DNA from: Marinilabiliaceae bacterium ANBcel2
Lineage (GTDB): Bacteria; Bacteroidota; Bacteroidia; Bacteroidales; Marinilabiliaceae
Direction of reading: 5' to 3'
Assembly (NCBI GenBank): GCA_029688995.1
Contig: JARULA010000001.1
Coordinates: 248,001-312,000 of the forward strand
Length of the DNA: 64,000 nucleotides
Shown here in pieces: positions 47,118 through 56,800 of the stretch. The notes beneath the pieces are model-generated. The model searched no databases, had not been told where the DNA came from, and saw only the letters and a list, made by a program, of their open reading frames with translations. The stretch's first letter is position 1. Every line of letters starts with the position of its first letter. Both the position numbers and the translations under genes were made by a program.

Positions 47118-50100
47118 TAGAAACAGATTTCGATTTCTCCGATATAAATGTGTATATGACAGGTATAATAAACAGAGTTAAAAAAGATGCAAATAACAAC
47201 CCTCCAACAACAGCAATACCCATAGAAACACGGCTTTCAGCTCCAGCGCCCCATGCAAGAGCCATTGGTAACACACCCAAAATAGTAGAGGCACTTGTCA
47301 TCAACACAGGTCGAAACCTTGCAGCTGCAGCCTCTCTTATAGCATCACCAAGAGCAAGGCCGGCCGCTTTACGCTGATTAGCAAACTCAATCATCAAAAT
47401 AGCATTCTTTGCTACCAGTCCGACCAACATAATAATACCAATCTGACTAAAAATGTTTAGTGTTTGTTCAAAATACCATAACGATATTAAAGCCCCTACC
47501 AATGCCAATGGAACTGTAAATAGAACAATTAACGGATCCCTAAAACTTTCAAACTGAGCTGATAAAACAAGATAAATTAGTACTATTGCCAACAAAAAAG
47601 CAAAAATTAAACTTGAAGTACTCTCAACAAAATCTTTAGAATCACCGGCAAGATCGGTACTAAAAGTATCATCCAAAACCAAATCGGCAATACGATCCAT
47701 CTCATCAAGTCCATGCCCCAAAGTAAAACCTTCAGCTAAACCTGCAGAAACAGTTGCAGAGACAAAACGATTATATCGGTATAACTGAGGAGGAGTACTG
47801 CTCTCTTCAAGAGTAACTATATTATCAAGCTGAACCAGCTCCCCATTATGAGCAGGAACATATAAAGAGGTTATATCAACAGGTCTGTTCCTGTCATCTC
47901 TCTCCAGCTCACCTATAATCTCATACTGCTTTCCGTTCATAATATAATATGCAAGTCGCTGTCCCGACATAGTAAGCTGCAATGTTTGTGAAATATCACG
48001 AGCCGAAACCCCCATTAAAGCAGCCTTTTCCCGGTCTATATTAACCCTCACCTCAGGTTTGGTAAACTTTAAGTTAACATCATAATTTTGAAATAAACCA
48101 CTATTAGCAACCTCTTCCATAAAAAGAGGTAAAAACTCTTTGAGTCTATCTAAGTTTTGTGCCTGCAAAACATATTGTACAGGCAATCCTCCCCGACGCC
48201 CTCCAAATGTTTGAGGTTGTGTTACAAAACTGCGAGCCCCTGTAAGATTACTAATTTTACGATTAAGATCTGTAGCAATCTCCTGCTGAGATCTCTCTCG
48301 TTCATCGCTATCACTCAACTCAACTCTAAAAAATGCACTATTATTACCCCACAACCCAACAATCTGAAACAAGTTTTTACTTTCAGGAACCTCATCCAAA
48401 ACCAAATCGGCAACCTTATCAGTGTATCTAAGGGTATAATCATAAGTTGCACCTTCGGGAGCTGTTGTATTAATTCTAAATTGCCCCCTATCTTCCATTG
48501 GTGCCATTTCAACAGGTAGCACCGACCATAAAAGAGAGATAAAAAAGATAACTCCGGCAATTATCACAAAAGTCCAATATCGATTAGCCAAAAAGCGATT
48601 TAACGCATTACGATATCCGTTAGCCAAGCTATTAAAAAAAGGTTCTGTAAAATTATAAAACCAGTTATGCCCCTTATTTCTCTTCTTTAAAATACGGGAT
48701 GAAAGCATTGGTGTTAAAGAGAGGGCAACAAAAGATGAGATAACAACAGAGCCTGCAATAACAATACTAAACTCTCTAAATAATCTCCCGGTAACCCCTT
48801 GTAAAAATACTATCGGAAAAAATACTGCCACCAAAGTAACTGTAGTTGCTATAACAGCAAAGAAAATCTCAGCAGCACCCTGTTTTCCGGCATCAACAGG
48901 ATCCATACCCCGCTCAATCTTAGCATAAATATTCTCCATAACCACTATGGCATCATCCACAACCAGTCCGATAGCCAAAACAACAGCAAGAAGAGTTAAA
49001 ATATTGATGGTAAACCCTGCAGCATACATTATAAAAAATGCACCTATCAATGAAATAGGAATAGAGATAGCAGGAATTAAAGTTGTACGCCAATCCCGTA
49101 GAAAAAGAAAAATTATAATAATAACCAATATAAAAGCAATATATATTGTCTGCTGAACCTCATTAATGGAGTCTCTTATATATTCAGTATTATCAAATCC
49201 CACCTCAGCTATAATATCTGCAGGAAGATCCTGTTTAAGCTCTTCAAGACGATCAAGAGCATCATCAACAATAGAGATATAGTTTGCTCCCGGCTGTGGA
49301 ACAATAACATTATTAACCATTGGCGTGCCATTCATCTTTAAAATTGAGTGCATATTTTCAGCCTCAACCACAGCACGCCCAATATCAGAGAATCTTATAA
49401 CACGATCATCATCCCTGTAAATCACCATGCGGTTAAACTCTTCAATTGAGGTAAATCTCCCCATGGTACGAATAGTTAATTCAGTATTATCTCCTTCAAT
49501 TCTCCCTGAAGGCAGTTCAATATTCTCACGTTGAAGAGAATTTCGAACATCTACAGGTGTCAACCCATAAGCAGCAAGACGATCCGGATCCATCCACATG
49601 CGAACAGCAAATCGTTTGGCTCCCCATGTCATCACATTACTAACATCCTGAATGGTTTGTAACCGCTCTCTAAAATTAACCTCGGCAAATTCAGTTAAAT
49701 CAATTAAACTGCGTGATTCGCTTCGAAGAGTAATTGAAAAAATAGGTTGTGCATCGGCATCGGCCTTTGCCACAGTTGGCGGATCGGCATCGGGCGGCAA
49801 ACGTCTAATTACACCAGAAACCTTATCTCTTACATCGTTGGCAGCAGTTTCAAGATCTACCTCCAGCTCAAACTCTACAGTAATTCGACTACGGCCGTCC
49901 TGACTCGAACTTTGAATATTTCTAATACCGGGAATACCATTAACAGCATTTTCAAGAGGTTCTGTTATCTGGGTTTCTATAATATCTGCATTAGCACCTG
50001 TATAATTTGTTGAAACTGAAATAATGGGTGGATCAACACTGGGAAAATCTCTAACACCTAAAAATGTGAAGCCGATAAAACCAATAATAATAATGAACAG

Positions 50101-50154
50101 ACTCATTACTATTGCTAAAACCGGTCTTCTTATACTAATCGAAGATAAACTCAT
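47107..50154 (-). CDS. RND efflux pump, HAE1 (AcrB/MexF-like)
   Basis: 1015 residues, a little shorter than AcrB. Inner-membrane trimeric drug:H+ antiporter. Twelve helices in the 1+5+1+5 arrangement; the proton-relay Asp pair is in LAIGLVVDDAIVVMENIYAKIERG (TM4), and the GARSFVTQPQTFGGRRGG and PVQYVL region is in the porter domain. The N-terminus SLSSISIRRPVLAIVMSLFIIIIG is typical. It lies 44 bp after the adaptor gene and overlaps the TolC gene, giving a complete tripartite system. Cargo is unknown; for Bacteroidota pumps of this type these include hydrophobic drugs, bile salts or detergents. No regulator is adjacent. Confidence 0.95.
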   Translation of the reverse strand: MSLSSISIRRPVLAIVMSLFIIIIGFIGFTFLGVRDFPSVDPPIISVSTNYTGANADIIETQITEPLENAVNGIPGIRNIQSSSQDGRSRITVEFELEVDLETAANDVRDKVSGVIRRLPPDADPPTVAKADADAQPIFSITLRSESRSLIDLTEFAEVNFRERLQTIQDVSNVMTWGAKRFAVRMWMDPDRLAAYGLTPVDVRNSLQRENIELPSGRIEGDNTELTIRTMGRFTSIEEFNRMVIYRDDDRVIRFSDIGRAVVEAENMHSILKMNGTPMVNNVIVPQPGANYISIVDDALDRLEELKQDLPADIIAEVGFDNTEYIRDSINEVQQTIYIAFILVIIIIFLFLRDWRTTLIPAISIPISLIGAFFIMYAAGFTINILTLLAVVLAIGLVVDDAIVVMENIYAKIERGMDPVDAGKQGAAEIFFAVIATTVTLVAVFFPIVFLQGVTGRLFREFSIVIAGSVVISSFVALSLTPMLSSRILKKRNKGHNWFYNFTEPFFNSLANGYRNALNRFLANRYWTFVIIAGVIFFISLLWSVLPVEMAPMEDRGQFRINTTAPEGATYDYTLRYTDKVADLVLDEVPESKNLFQIVGLWGNNSAFFRVELSDSDERERSQQEIATDLNRKISNLTGARSFVTQPQTFGGRRGGLPVQYVLQAQNLDRLKEFLPLFMEEVANSGLFQNYDVNLKFTKPEVRVNIDREKAALMGVSARDISQTLQLTMSGQRLAYYIMNGKQYEIIGELERDDRNRPVDITSLYVPAHNGELVQLDNIVTLEESSTPPQLYRYNRFVSATVSAGLAEGFTLGHGLDEMDRIADLVLDDTFSTDLAGDSKDFVESTSSLIFAFLLAIVLIYLVLSAQFESFRDPLIVLFTVPLALVGALISLWYFEQTLNIFSQIGIIMLVGLVAKNAILMIEFANQRKAAGLALGDAIREAAAARFRPVLMTSASTILGVLPMALAWGAGAESRVSMGIAVVGGLLFASFLTLFIIPVIYTFISEKSKSVSNVN

Positions 50155-50198
50155 CTCTCTATTTTAATTCTTCTCTAAATAATTATAAAAAAAGACTC

Positions 50199-51260
50199 TT
50201 AGTCAAGATTGGTAAAATTAACAGGCATACCTGTACGTAATTGTAAAATACCACTTGTAATAACAGTATCCCCTGGCATTAACCCCTCATCTACAACTAC
50301 ATTTTTCTCTGTTCTGGTGCCGGTTTGAACTCCAACCTGCTCAGCAACACCGTTACGACTAACAAAAATGAGGGCTCCATCCATTTGTGGAATTACTGCC
50401 TCACTAGGCACTTTCACAATATTCTCTTCCCTACCTGTTACCATCCTTATATTGGCAAACATCCCCGGAAGCAACTTATGATCTTCATTTTGATAAAGAG
50501 CCCTCAACGAAAGTGTCCTGGTTTGTTTCTCAACAGATGGATTAACAGCATATACCTTAGCTGCAAAACTGTCATTAAATCCTGAAACAGTAAAATAGAT
50601 ATCATTTCCAATCAAATGTTCGGACTGGTATCTTTCAGGGATCGAGAATTCAACTCTTAAAGGAGAGAGACTTGTTAATGTAGTTACCGGTGTTCCCGGT
50701 TGAATGTAAGCTCCCGGACTAACCATGCGAAAGCCGGCAACACCATCAAAAGGAGCTGTTATCTGCTTTTGGGATAAACGGGTATTTAACAGTTTAACCT
50801 CAGACTGAGCAACAAGATAATCTGTATATATCCTGTCAAACTCTTCCTGGCTAACAGCTTCACGATCAAGCAAAACGCACTGACGATCAACCATTTGCTC
50901 TAAAAGATCACGTTGGTATTCTGCTCTTTCAAGCTGTGCTTTATGCTCTTCATCAACAAGGGATACTAAAAGATCGCCTTTTTTAACATCCGAACCCTCT
51001 TCAAAATGAATCGAAGAGACCATTCCTGAAATCTCTGCAGTAACATCAACCTTATCACCGGCAATTAGTGATCCTGAAGATCTAATTACATTTTCAATCT
51101 CATCTGAACTTAATACCACTCCGGTTACCGGTAAAGATCTCTGCGTTGAGACCGTTTCATTTTCATCTGAATCAAATAAACCAAACCTGGGTATAAGTAG
51201 TACCGATATAATAATAATTGTAATAACAATGCCGGTTATACGCTTTACGGATACGCTCAT
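50199..51260 (-). CDS. RND periplasmic adaptor (membrane fusion protein)
   Basis: 353 residues from the ATG at 51260; the frame continues upstream to 51299 but the added residues precede the membrane anchor and run into a hairpin. An N-terminal helix (about 9-25, ITGIVITIIIISVLLI) anchors it. The barrel-sandwich (lipoyl-like) halves are SLIAGDKVDVTAEISGMVSSI and QITAPFDGVAGF, joined by a helical hairpin (about residues 105-150). A beta-barrel domain and a membrane-proximal domain follow (LRALYQNEDHKLLPGMFANI, VPSEAVIPQMDGALIF). It links the RND pump to the outer-membrane channel. First gene of the operon. Confidence 0.92.
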   Translation of the reverse strand: MSVSVKRITGIVITIIIISVLLIPRFGLFDSDENETVSTQRSLPVTGVVLSSDEIENVIRSSGSLIAGDKVDVTAEISGMVSSIHFEEGSDVKKGDLLVSLVDEEHKAQLERAEYQRDLLEQMVDRQCVLLDREAVSQEEFDRIYTDYLVAQSEVKLLNTRLSQKQITAPFDGVAGFRMVSPGAYIQPGTPVTTLTSLSPLRVEFSIPERYQSEHLIGNDIYFTVSGFNDSFAAKVYAVNPSVEKQTRTLSLRALYQNEDHKLLPGMFANIRMVTGREENIVKVPSEAVIPQMDGALIFVSRNGVAEQVGVQTGTRTEKNVVVDEGLMPGDTVITSGILQLRTGMPVNFTNLD

Positions 51261-51276
51261 TTTATATAGATATTTA

Positions 51277-51319
51277 TAATTAAAAAGAAGGAGATGCAAC
51301 TAGTGGCAAATCCTTCTTT
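51277..51319 (-). terminator. Hairpin between the DUF4494 gene and the efflux operon
   Basis: A 9-bp perfect stem (AAAGAAGGA, 51284-51292, with 51311-51319), loop of 18. Read minus it is followed by a short T-rich tract (TTTTTAATT). It probably ends the single-gene DUF4494 transcript, with the efflux promoter further down or overlapping. Confidence 0.5.
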
Positions 51320-51384
51320 AAATAGACGCATAAAAAGTAAAAAAGTTTAATTTGATAATATATAAAAGATAGTAATTAACAGTA

Positions 51385-51831
51385 CTATATAACCTTATCG
51401 GCCTCCTTATAAGGGATTACATCAACTATAGTGCTTTCAACAATAGAGGTTATAACATAATCGACCATCATGCCTGAGAGTGAGTGTGATAAATTTTCCA
51501 AAGCTCCCTGTAGATCATTAGCAAGGATAAGCATTTGATTTGTAACCTGTTTCTCTTTTCCTGCCGACTCATCAACCGAACTATACTTAATTTTACATTT
51601 ATACCATCTATCACCCTCACCATTCATAAAAACATCGGAATATATCGCCTTTTTAATATCTGTTACCTGAAACTCACCACTCACAAGCTGCTCTAACTCA
51701 CTATTTATCCTACATTCAGCATCAGTAAAGGATACTGCATCAATCAAGTAAACTTCAGAGACTTTCTTATCCTTACCACTCTGCTCATCTATTCTAACAT
51801 ACTTAACCTTACACTCAAACCATCTGTTCAT
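51385..51831 (-). CDS. DUF4494-family protein with internal repeat
   Basis: 148 residues, function unknown; the family is confined to Bacteroidota as far as I know. The protein consists of two related halves: WFECKVKYVRIDEQSGKDKK (from residue 3) and WYKCKIKYSSVDESAGKEKQ (from about residue 76), each followed by a helix, so it arose by duplication. No signal peptide or membrane segment: cytoplasmic. It diverges from the ACP-like gene across 121 bp, and a hairpin separates it from the efflux operon. The downstream efflux genes are probably unrelated to it. Confidence 0.75.
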   Translation of the reverse strand: MNRWFECKVKYVRIDEQSGKDKKVSEVYLIDAVSFTDAECRINSELEQLVSGEFQVTDIKKAIYSDVFMNGEGDRWYKCKIKYSSVDESAGKEKQVTNQMLILANDLQGALENLSHSLSGMMVDYVITSIVESTIVDVIPYKEADKVI

Positions 51832-51868
51832 TATAAAAAGTTTAATTAGTTATACATTTAAAAAAAGA

Positions 51869-51876
51869 CAAAGATA
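51869..51876 (-). promoter_or_regulatory. Likely -7 element of the DUF4494 promoter
   Basis: Minus strand TATCTTTG fits TAnnTTTG exactly, 37 bp upstream of the DUF4494 start. No clear TTTG lies 20 bp further up, which is common since the -33 box is less conserved. Confidence 0.4.
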
Positions 51877-51952
51877 AATAATACGTGTAATCGAATGCAG
51901 AGTTGTCTTATTTAAAAAAGAAGAAGCACAAACCACCATTAATTTTTTAGTT

Positions 51953-52192
51953 ATGGATAATAAAAATATACGAAGAAATCTCTACAGGGTTTTACGTAAA
52001 ACAGGAATACCAAGGGATAGAATTGCCGAAGATGCTACTTTTTCCTGTGACTTAATGATGGATGAAACAGATATGACATGTTTTCTCTACTATCTTGAAA
52101 CAAGGTTTAATCTTGAAATAGATAATGAAAATCTGCCTAAAATAAAATCTATCAACTCAACAATTAACTATCTAAAACAGCAATATGCTTAA
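51953..52192 (+). CDS. Acyl-carrier-protein-like protein lacking the phosphopantetheine Ser
   Basis: 79 residues, ACP size. It aligns without gaps to Escherichia coli AcpP from memory: GIPRDRIAEDATFSCDLMMD to GVKQEEV...ASFVEDLGAD, and LYYLETRFNLEI to VMALEEEFDTEI, then a KI-x-S/T-I helix. At the position of the DSL motif it has Asp37-Glu38-Thr39, so the serine that carries 4'-phosphopantetheine is Glu. It should keep the four-helix fold but cannot be a normal acyl carrier. Its stop codon overlaps that of the convergent lipoprotein gene in TTAA (52189-52192). It stands alone with no fatty acid or polyketide genes near. A partner-binding or regulatory role is inference. Confidence 0.75.
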   Translation: MDNKNIRRNLYRVLRKTGIPRDRIAEDATFSCDLMMDETDMTCFLYYLETRFNLEIDNENLPKIKSINSTINYLKQQYA

Positions 52193-53784
52193 TCGATCTC
52201 CTCAAAACCAAATGATGCCTTAACTGCAGCATGATTAGAAGGAAACCTCCAGGGAGATTCATCAACAATCTTAACCGAAGAGGCTCTTAAACGAGGAGCA
52301 TTAGAATGAAAAATAAAATCAACCCGATTGTGCAAGACGTCTCTGTAGCGGGGCGACCAGGTATAGCCGGGATTTTTTAATACATCAGGGTAAAACTGCC
52401 TGTAAACATCTACAAATCCTGCTTGCTGAACTGTTAAAGTAGCAGGGAAATCGACAACCAACCCATATCTGTTATGCTTATTATCAGATGTCCAGTCAAG
52501 ATGAGAGCCGGAATTGAAATTACCTGCAATTATTACAGGCACTCCGCTATTACCACTCATTAAGCTCTGAATCTCCCACATAATATAACGTATCTCAGCT
52601 CCTCTGGTTTCCATCTCCATTTCAACTATACTATCAGCTACCGCTTCACCCTGAAGAATATATGATTCTAAGTCGGGCTTCTTACTCAATAAAAGGGGAC
52701 AAAATATTAGATTATCATCATCAGATACTTCAATTGTAACAGCAGCAGAATTTTGGGGCCTATAAATATTGTGAGTTTTTTTAAAGGGAAAACGGCTAAC
52801 TATGCCAAGCTTTTCACTTCGATGATAATAGTAAAACCCTAACTCATCAGCAATTTGAGGACCCGATTTTTCAACATCCTGAAGAGCTACAATATCAGCT
52901 CCAGACTCTTCAATAATTGATGCAACTCTATGAACACCGGCAAATTTACCATCTCTATCTCCACCATTCCATATATTCCATGTCATTACAGTCACAGAGT
53001 CTGCCGAACCGGATCTTCTGCGAAATTTAACATCTGATTTATGTTCTCTGTAAATTGTTTTCACTTGCTCACAACTTAGAGAGCGCCCCCACACAGATAG
53101 TTCATCTATATAACCATTAAAGAGCTCATAAATCATACTCCCGGCAAACGGGTCAGCTCCTATAGCAATTTCCCTGTTTTTAAACAGATCTCCCATGTCA
53201 CGTAAACAGTAAATAGCAACATTTCGACCATTATAATATAACCGTACCTCATCATCAGATTTATTAACAGAAAATCCTAAAAGATGCCACTCACCATCAT
53301 TAACAGTCTGATAAAGGGCCATCGGATTATAATTTAACACTTTATCCCCGTCAGACATCCACCAGCTCCATCCTCCACATTCTGTTTTTTCAATACGCCA
53401 ACCCGAAACACCTGAACCATCATCAGGCGTTAACTGGCTAACAAGAGAATAGTTGTAATGATCATAAGAATCTCCCTTAACCCAAAAAAAGAGAGAAAAC
53501 CCGGGATAATCTTCAAATGAGTTTTCAGGGCTCTTTTCAATTATCAAAGGCTGCCTGTTAGCAGCATGTGCAGATATATCAAATGCTTTATCATAAACCC
53601 CCTCACTATAAGATACATCTCGATCGCCTTTAAAAGAGACAGGCAGTGTTCCTCTATTTTCTATTTTACCATCAAATCCAAGATTTATAAGAGACATGGA
53701 GGGCAACTCATCAGACTTATGAGAACAGTTGTAAAAAAAGATAGTGCAAAAAGCCAATAGAGTTGTATATTTAAGAGAGTTCAT
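52189..53784 (-). CDS. LamG plus DNase-I-fold (EEP) lipoprotein, altered active site
   Basis: 531 residues from the ATG at 53784; a frame start at 53817 would add 11 residues before the signal peptide. Lipobox ending FFYNC. Residues of about 30-250 are a LamG/concanavalin-type sandwich (FSLFFWVKG, DGEWHLLGFSVNK, LFNGYIDELSVWGRSL). Residues of about 258-525 are an endonuclease/exonuclease/phosphatase domain (VMTWNIWNGG, ALQDVE, AGNFNSGSHLDW, NRVDFIFHS, SNHAAV). Active members have LQE, GDFN and SDH at these places; here they read LQD, GNFN and SNH, so three acidic active-site residues are changed. It may be a non-catalytic binding protein. Lone gene, convergent with the ACP-like gene. Confidence 0.85.
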   Translation of the reverse strand: MNSLKYTTLLAFCTIFFYNCSHKSDELPSMSLINLGFDGKIENRGTLPVSFKGDRDVSYSEGVYDKAFDISAHAANRQPLIIEKSPENSFEDYPGFSLFFWVKGDSYDHYNYSLVSQLTPDDGSGVSGWRIEKTECGGWSWWMSDGDKVLNYNPMALYQTVNDGEWHLLGFSVNKSDDEVRLYYNGRNVAIYCLRDMGDLFKNREIAIGADPFAGSMIYELFNGYIDELSVWGRSLSCEQVKTIYREHKSDVKFRRRSGSADSVTVMTWNIWNGGDRDGKFAGVHRVASIIEESGADIVALQDVEKSGPQIADELGFYYYHRSEKLGIVSRFPFKKTHNIYRPQNSAAVTIEVSDDDNLIFCPLLLSKKPDLESYILQGEAVADSIVEMEMETRGAEIRYIMWEIQSLMSGNSGVPVIIAGNFNSGSHLDWTSDNKHNRYGLVVDFPATLTVQQAGFVDVYRQFYPDVLKNPGYTWSPRYRDVLHNRVDFIFHSNAPRLRASSVKIVDESPWRFPSNHAAVKASFGFEEID

Positions 53785-53891
53785 AGCAGATATCAATTTT
53801 TTATTAAAACCATCCATACTGTTACATTATTTAAATATACGTAAAAAAAGAGAAACAGTTATAGGGTAGTGCAAAGCCTGCAAAACACAAA

Positions 53892-56800
53892 TTAAAGCAC
53901 CTCTTTAAGTCTGTTAATCATAGAATCAACCTCAAACTCAAGCTTTTCGGCCAATGTCTCATAGTCGGGATGCATTTTTTTAAATGCAGCTTCAGTTTTA
54001 ATAGCAAGGCTATACAATTCTGTAGCCTCCATGGTTCCCACAATGCCTTTTAAAGAGTGAAGCAACCTTGCAGCACTCTCAATATCATTCATTTGAGTTA
54101 ATTCACGCAGATAGTTACCAAAACGAAAATAGTCATGACAAAAACCTTTCAATAATCTTTTATAAAGATCAACTCTTCCTCCCATTCGCTTGATACCAGC
54201 CTGTACATCAACCCCTTCAATTTCGGGAAAGTCATAAATAATGGAAATGTCCTCTTTTATCTCACTGTTTTGATAATCAAAATTTGCATCAACATAATCA
54301 CCAAAAACCTGTTGATACACAACTTTAAAAAGACTTTCAGGATCAATCGGCTTTGCAACAATTCCGGTCATTCCTGCCTGCAAACAGAGCTCTTCAACAT
54401 CACCAAATGCCTCAGCAGTCATAGCTGCTACAGGTACAGCCTGCCAACCTTTTACCTGCTTAATTTTTCGTGTAGCCGAATAACCATCCAACCCAGGCAT
54501 ATTAATATCCATCAAAACTATATCATAAGGAGACCCTTTTTCATAATAACCTGCAAGATCAACAGCCTCTTCGCCTCCGGCAACAACATCTGTTATAATA
54601 TTAGCCATATCAAGTAGTTCTACAGCCAAACTCCTATTGCTTGCTGTATCATCAACTACAAGAGCTTTAATAGGCCCTCTTACTTTAAGCAACTCCCTGT
54701 AAACTGGTTTTTTTTGTACCGACGACTCCTCATCTATAATATTACCTGTTAAAACATCCATAATACAATCAAAAACCATAGAATAATTAGCAGGCTTGTT
54801 TAAAATATTCAAATCCAAATTTTTATATGCTGTTTCGGTAAATGGTGTAGTTAAAAAAACCATATCCTCATACGCATCTTCATACTTTCTAATATTTTTA
54901 ATAATGTAAGAGGGAGCCTCTGAGCCAAATACAGAAGGGTCAATAAAAAGCAAACGATATGGCTCTGCTGATTTAACCCTGTTAAGTTCATTAAATAATG
55001 ACTTTTTATTATAACAACGTATTACCGAAAAACCAAAGTCAGATAAAATCTTTTTAAAACTATTCACTGATGATCTGTTTATATCAGCTATTATAACAGA
55101 CTCTCCTGCACCTTCAAAAGCATTTCGCATCTGTTCCTTCTTTTGAACAGTCTGCTTATTCAAGTGTATGGTAAATGAAAAAACAGCTCCTGAGCCATAT
55201 TCACTATCAACCCAAATCTCTCCATCCATTAAATCAGTTAAACGTTTACAAATTGCCAGTCCTAATCCACTACCACCATATTTTCGGGAAATAGAAACAT
55301 CTGCCTGTGAAAATGATTTAAAAAGATTTTCCTTCTGCTCCTCTTTTAAGCCAATTCCCGTATCGGCTACCGAAAAAAGAAGTTCTACCTTACTTTTAGT
55401 TTGATTCTTTACTGACACAGCAACAACAACCTCTCCTGTCTCAGTAAACTTTATTGCATTATTAACTAAATTAACCAATATCTGCTCAATACGAAGAGGG
55501 TCACCCGTTAAACTAAAAGGAACATCTGAGGCGTAATCAAAAATAACTTCAAGACCTTTCTCATTAGCTCTAAAGAGAACAATATCAGCCAAATTTTGTA
55601 ATACCAACTCCAAATCAAAATCTATACTTTCCAGCTCTAATCTTCCAGCCTCAATCTTTGAAAAGTCTAAAATATCATTAATAATCCCCAAAAGTGAACG
55701 CGAAGATGACTGTATCCTTTTTAAATAGTCATAATTAACCGAAGTATCACTCTTTTCAAGTCCCAGGTGAGTCCATCCAATAATAGCATTTAAAGGAGTT
55801 CTGATTTCATGACTCATACGAGCCAGAAAGTCACTTTTTGCCTGAGTGGCAGCTTCAGCTGCTTCCTTTGCTTTTTGAAGCTCATCTTCACCCTCTTTAC
55901 GAGCAATAACAATCCCAAGTGTTACAGCAAAAGCTTTAAAGATAGTTCTATGAGAATCGTTCCATCTGTTTTTTAATGTACGATATCCAAAACCTATAAA
56001 ACCCCAAAAATTATCATGAACAAAAACCGGAATAAGAATTGCTGATGAAGAGTGCATTAAACGCAAAAACTTTTGTTCGCCGGAATTTAACTTATTTTGC
56101 TTAACAATAATCTCCTTTTTCCCTTTTAAATCGTGATACCAATCGGTTGATATATCTTCATAGGTAAAACTTTCAAAATCGGAGCGCACTACTCGTTCAA
56201 GAACTGCTTTGTCCCACTCAACCAAATGATCGGTCTCTAATTTACCGGTTTTAATGTTTCTGCGGTTTTTAAACACAAATGCTGTATCAACATCTGCACC
56301 TTTTCCAATAATTCTCAATGCACTTAACATTGCATCTTCAAGCACCGGAGTTACAATAAGCTCTTTAACAGCCTCTGAGACGCCCTCTAAAAGCTTGTCT
56401 CGCATCATAAGCTCAGACATTGCATCTTTTTGAGCTGTAATATCAATAATTACACCTTGAAGCGTAATACGCGTTGACTCACCGTCATATACCGGAAGTC
56501 CCTTTTCATAAACCCATTTACGATTTCCAACCAAATCTCTTATACGATATTCAATCTCATAAGGCTTTTGACGTACTACAGCATCTCTAAGAACATCTTT
56601 AACCTTATCTACATCCTCCTTTTCAACAAAAGGCATAATAGATTGACCTTCATCAATAAAGGCCTCAATACCCAAACCGATAAGCTTTTCAACACCTCCA
56701 CTTATAAAGAGCATTGACCTTCGCGAATCATTTAAACAGTGATAAACCACGCCTGGTACATTACTAACAATGTTTCGGTAATTCTCCCGGCTCTTCTCTA

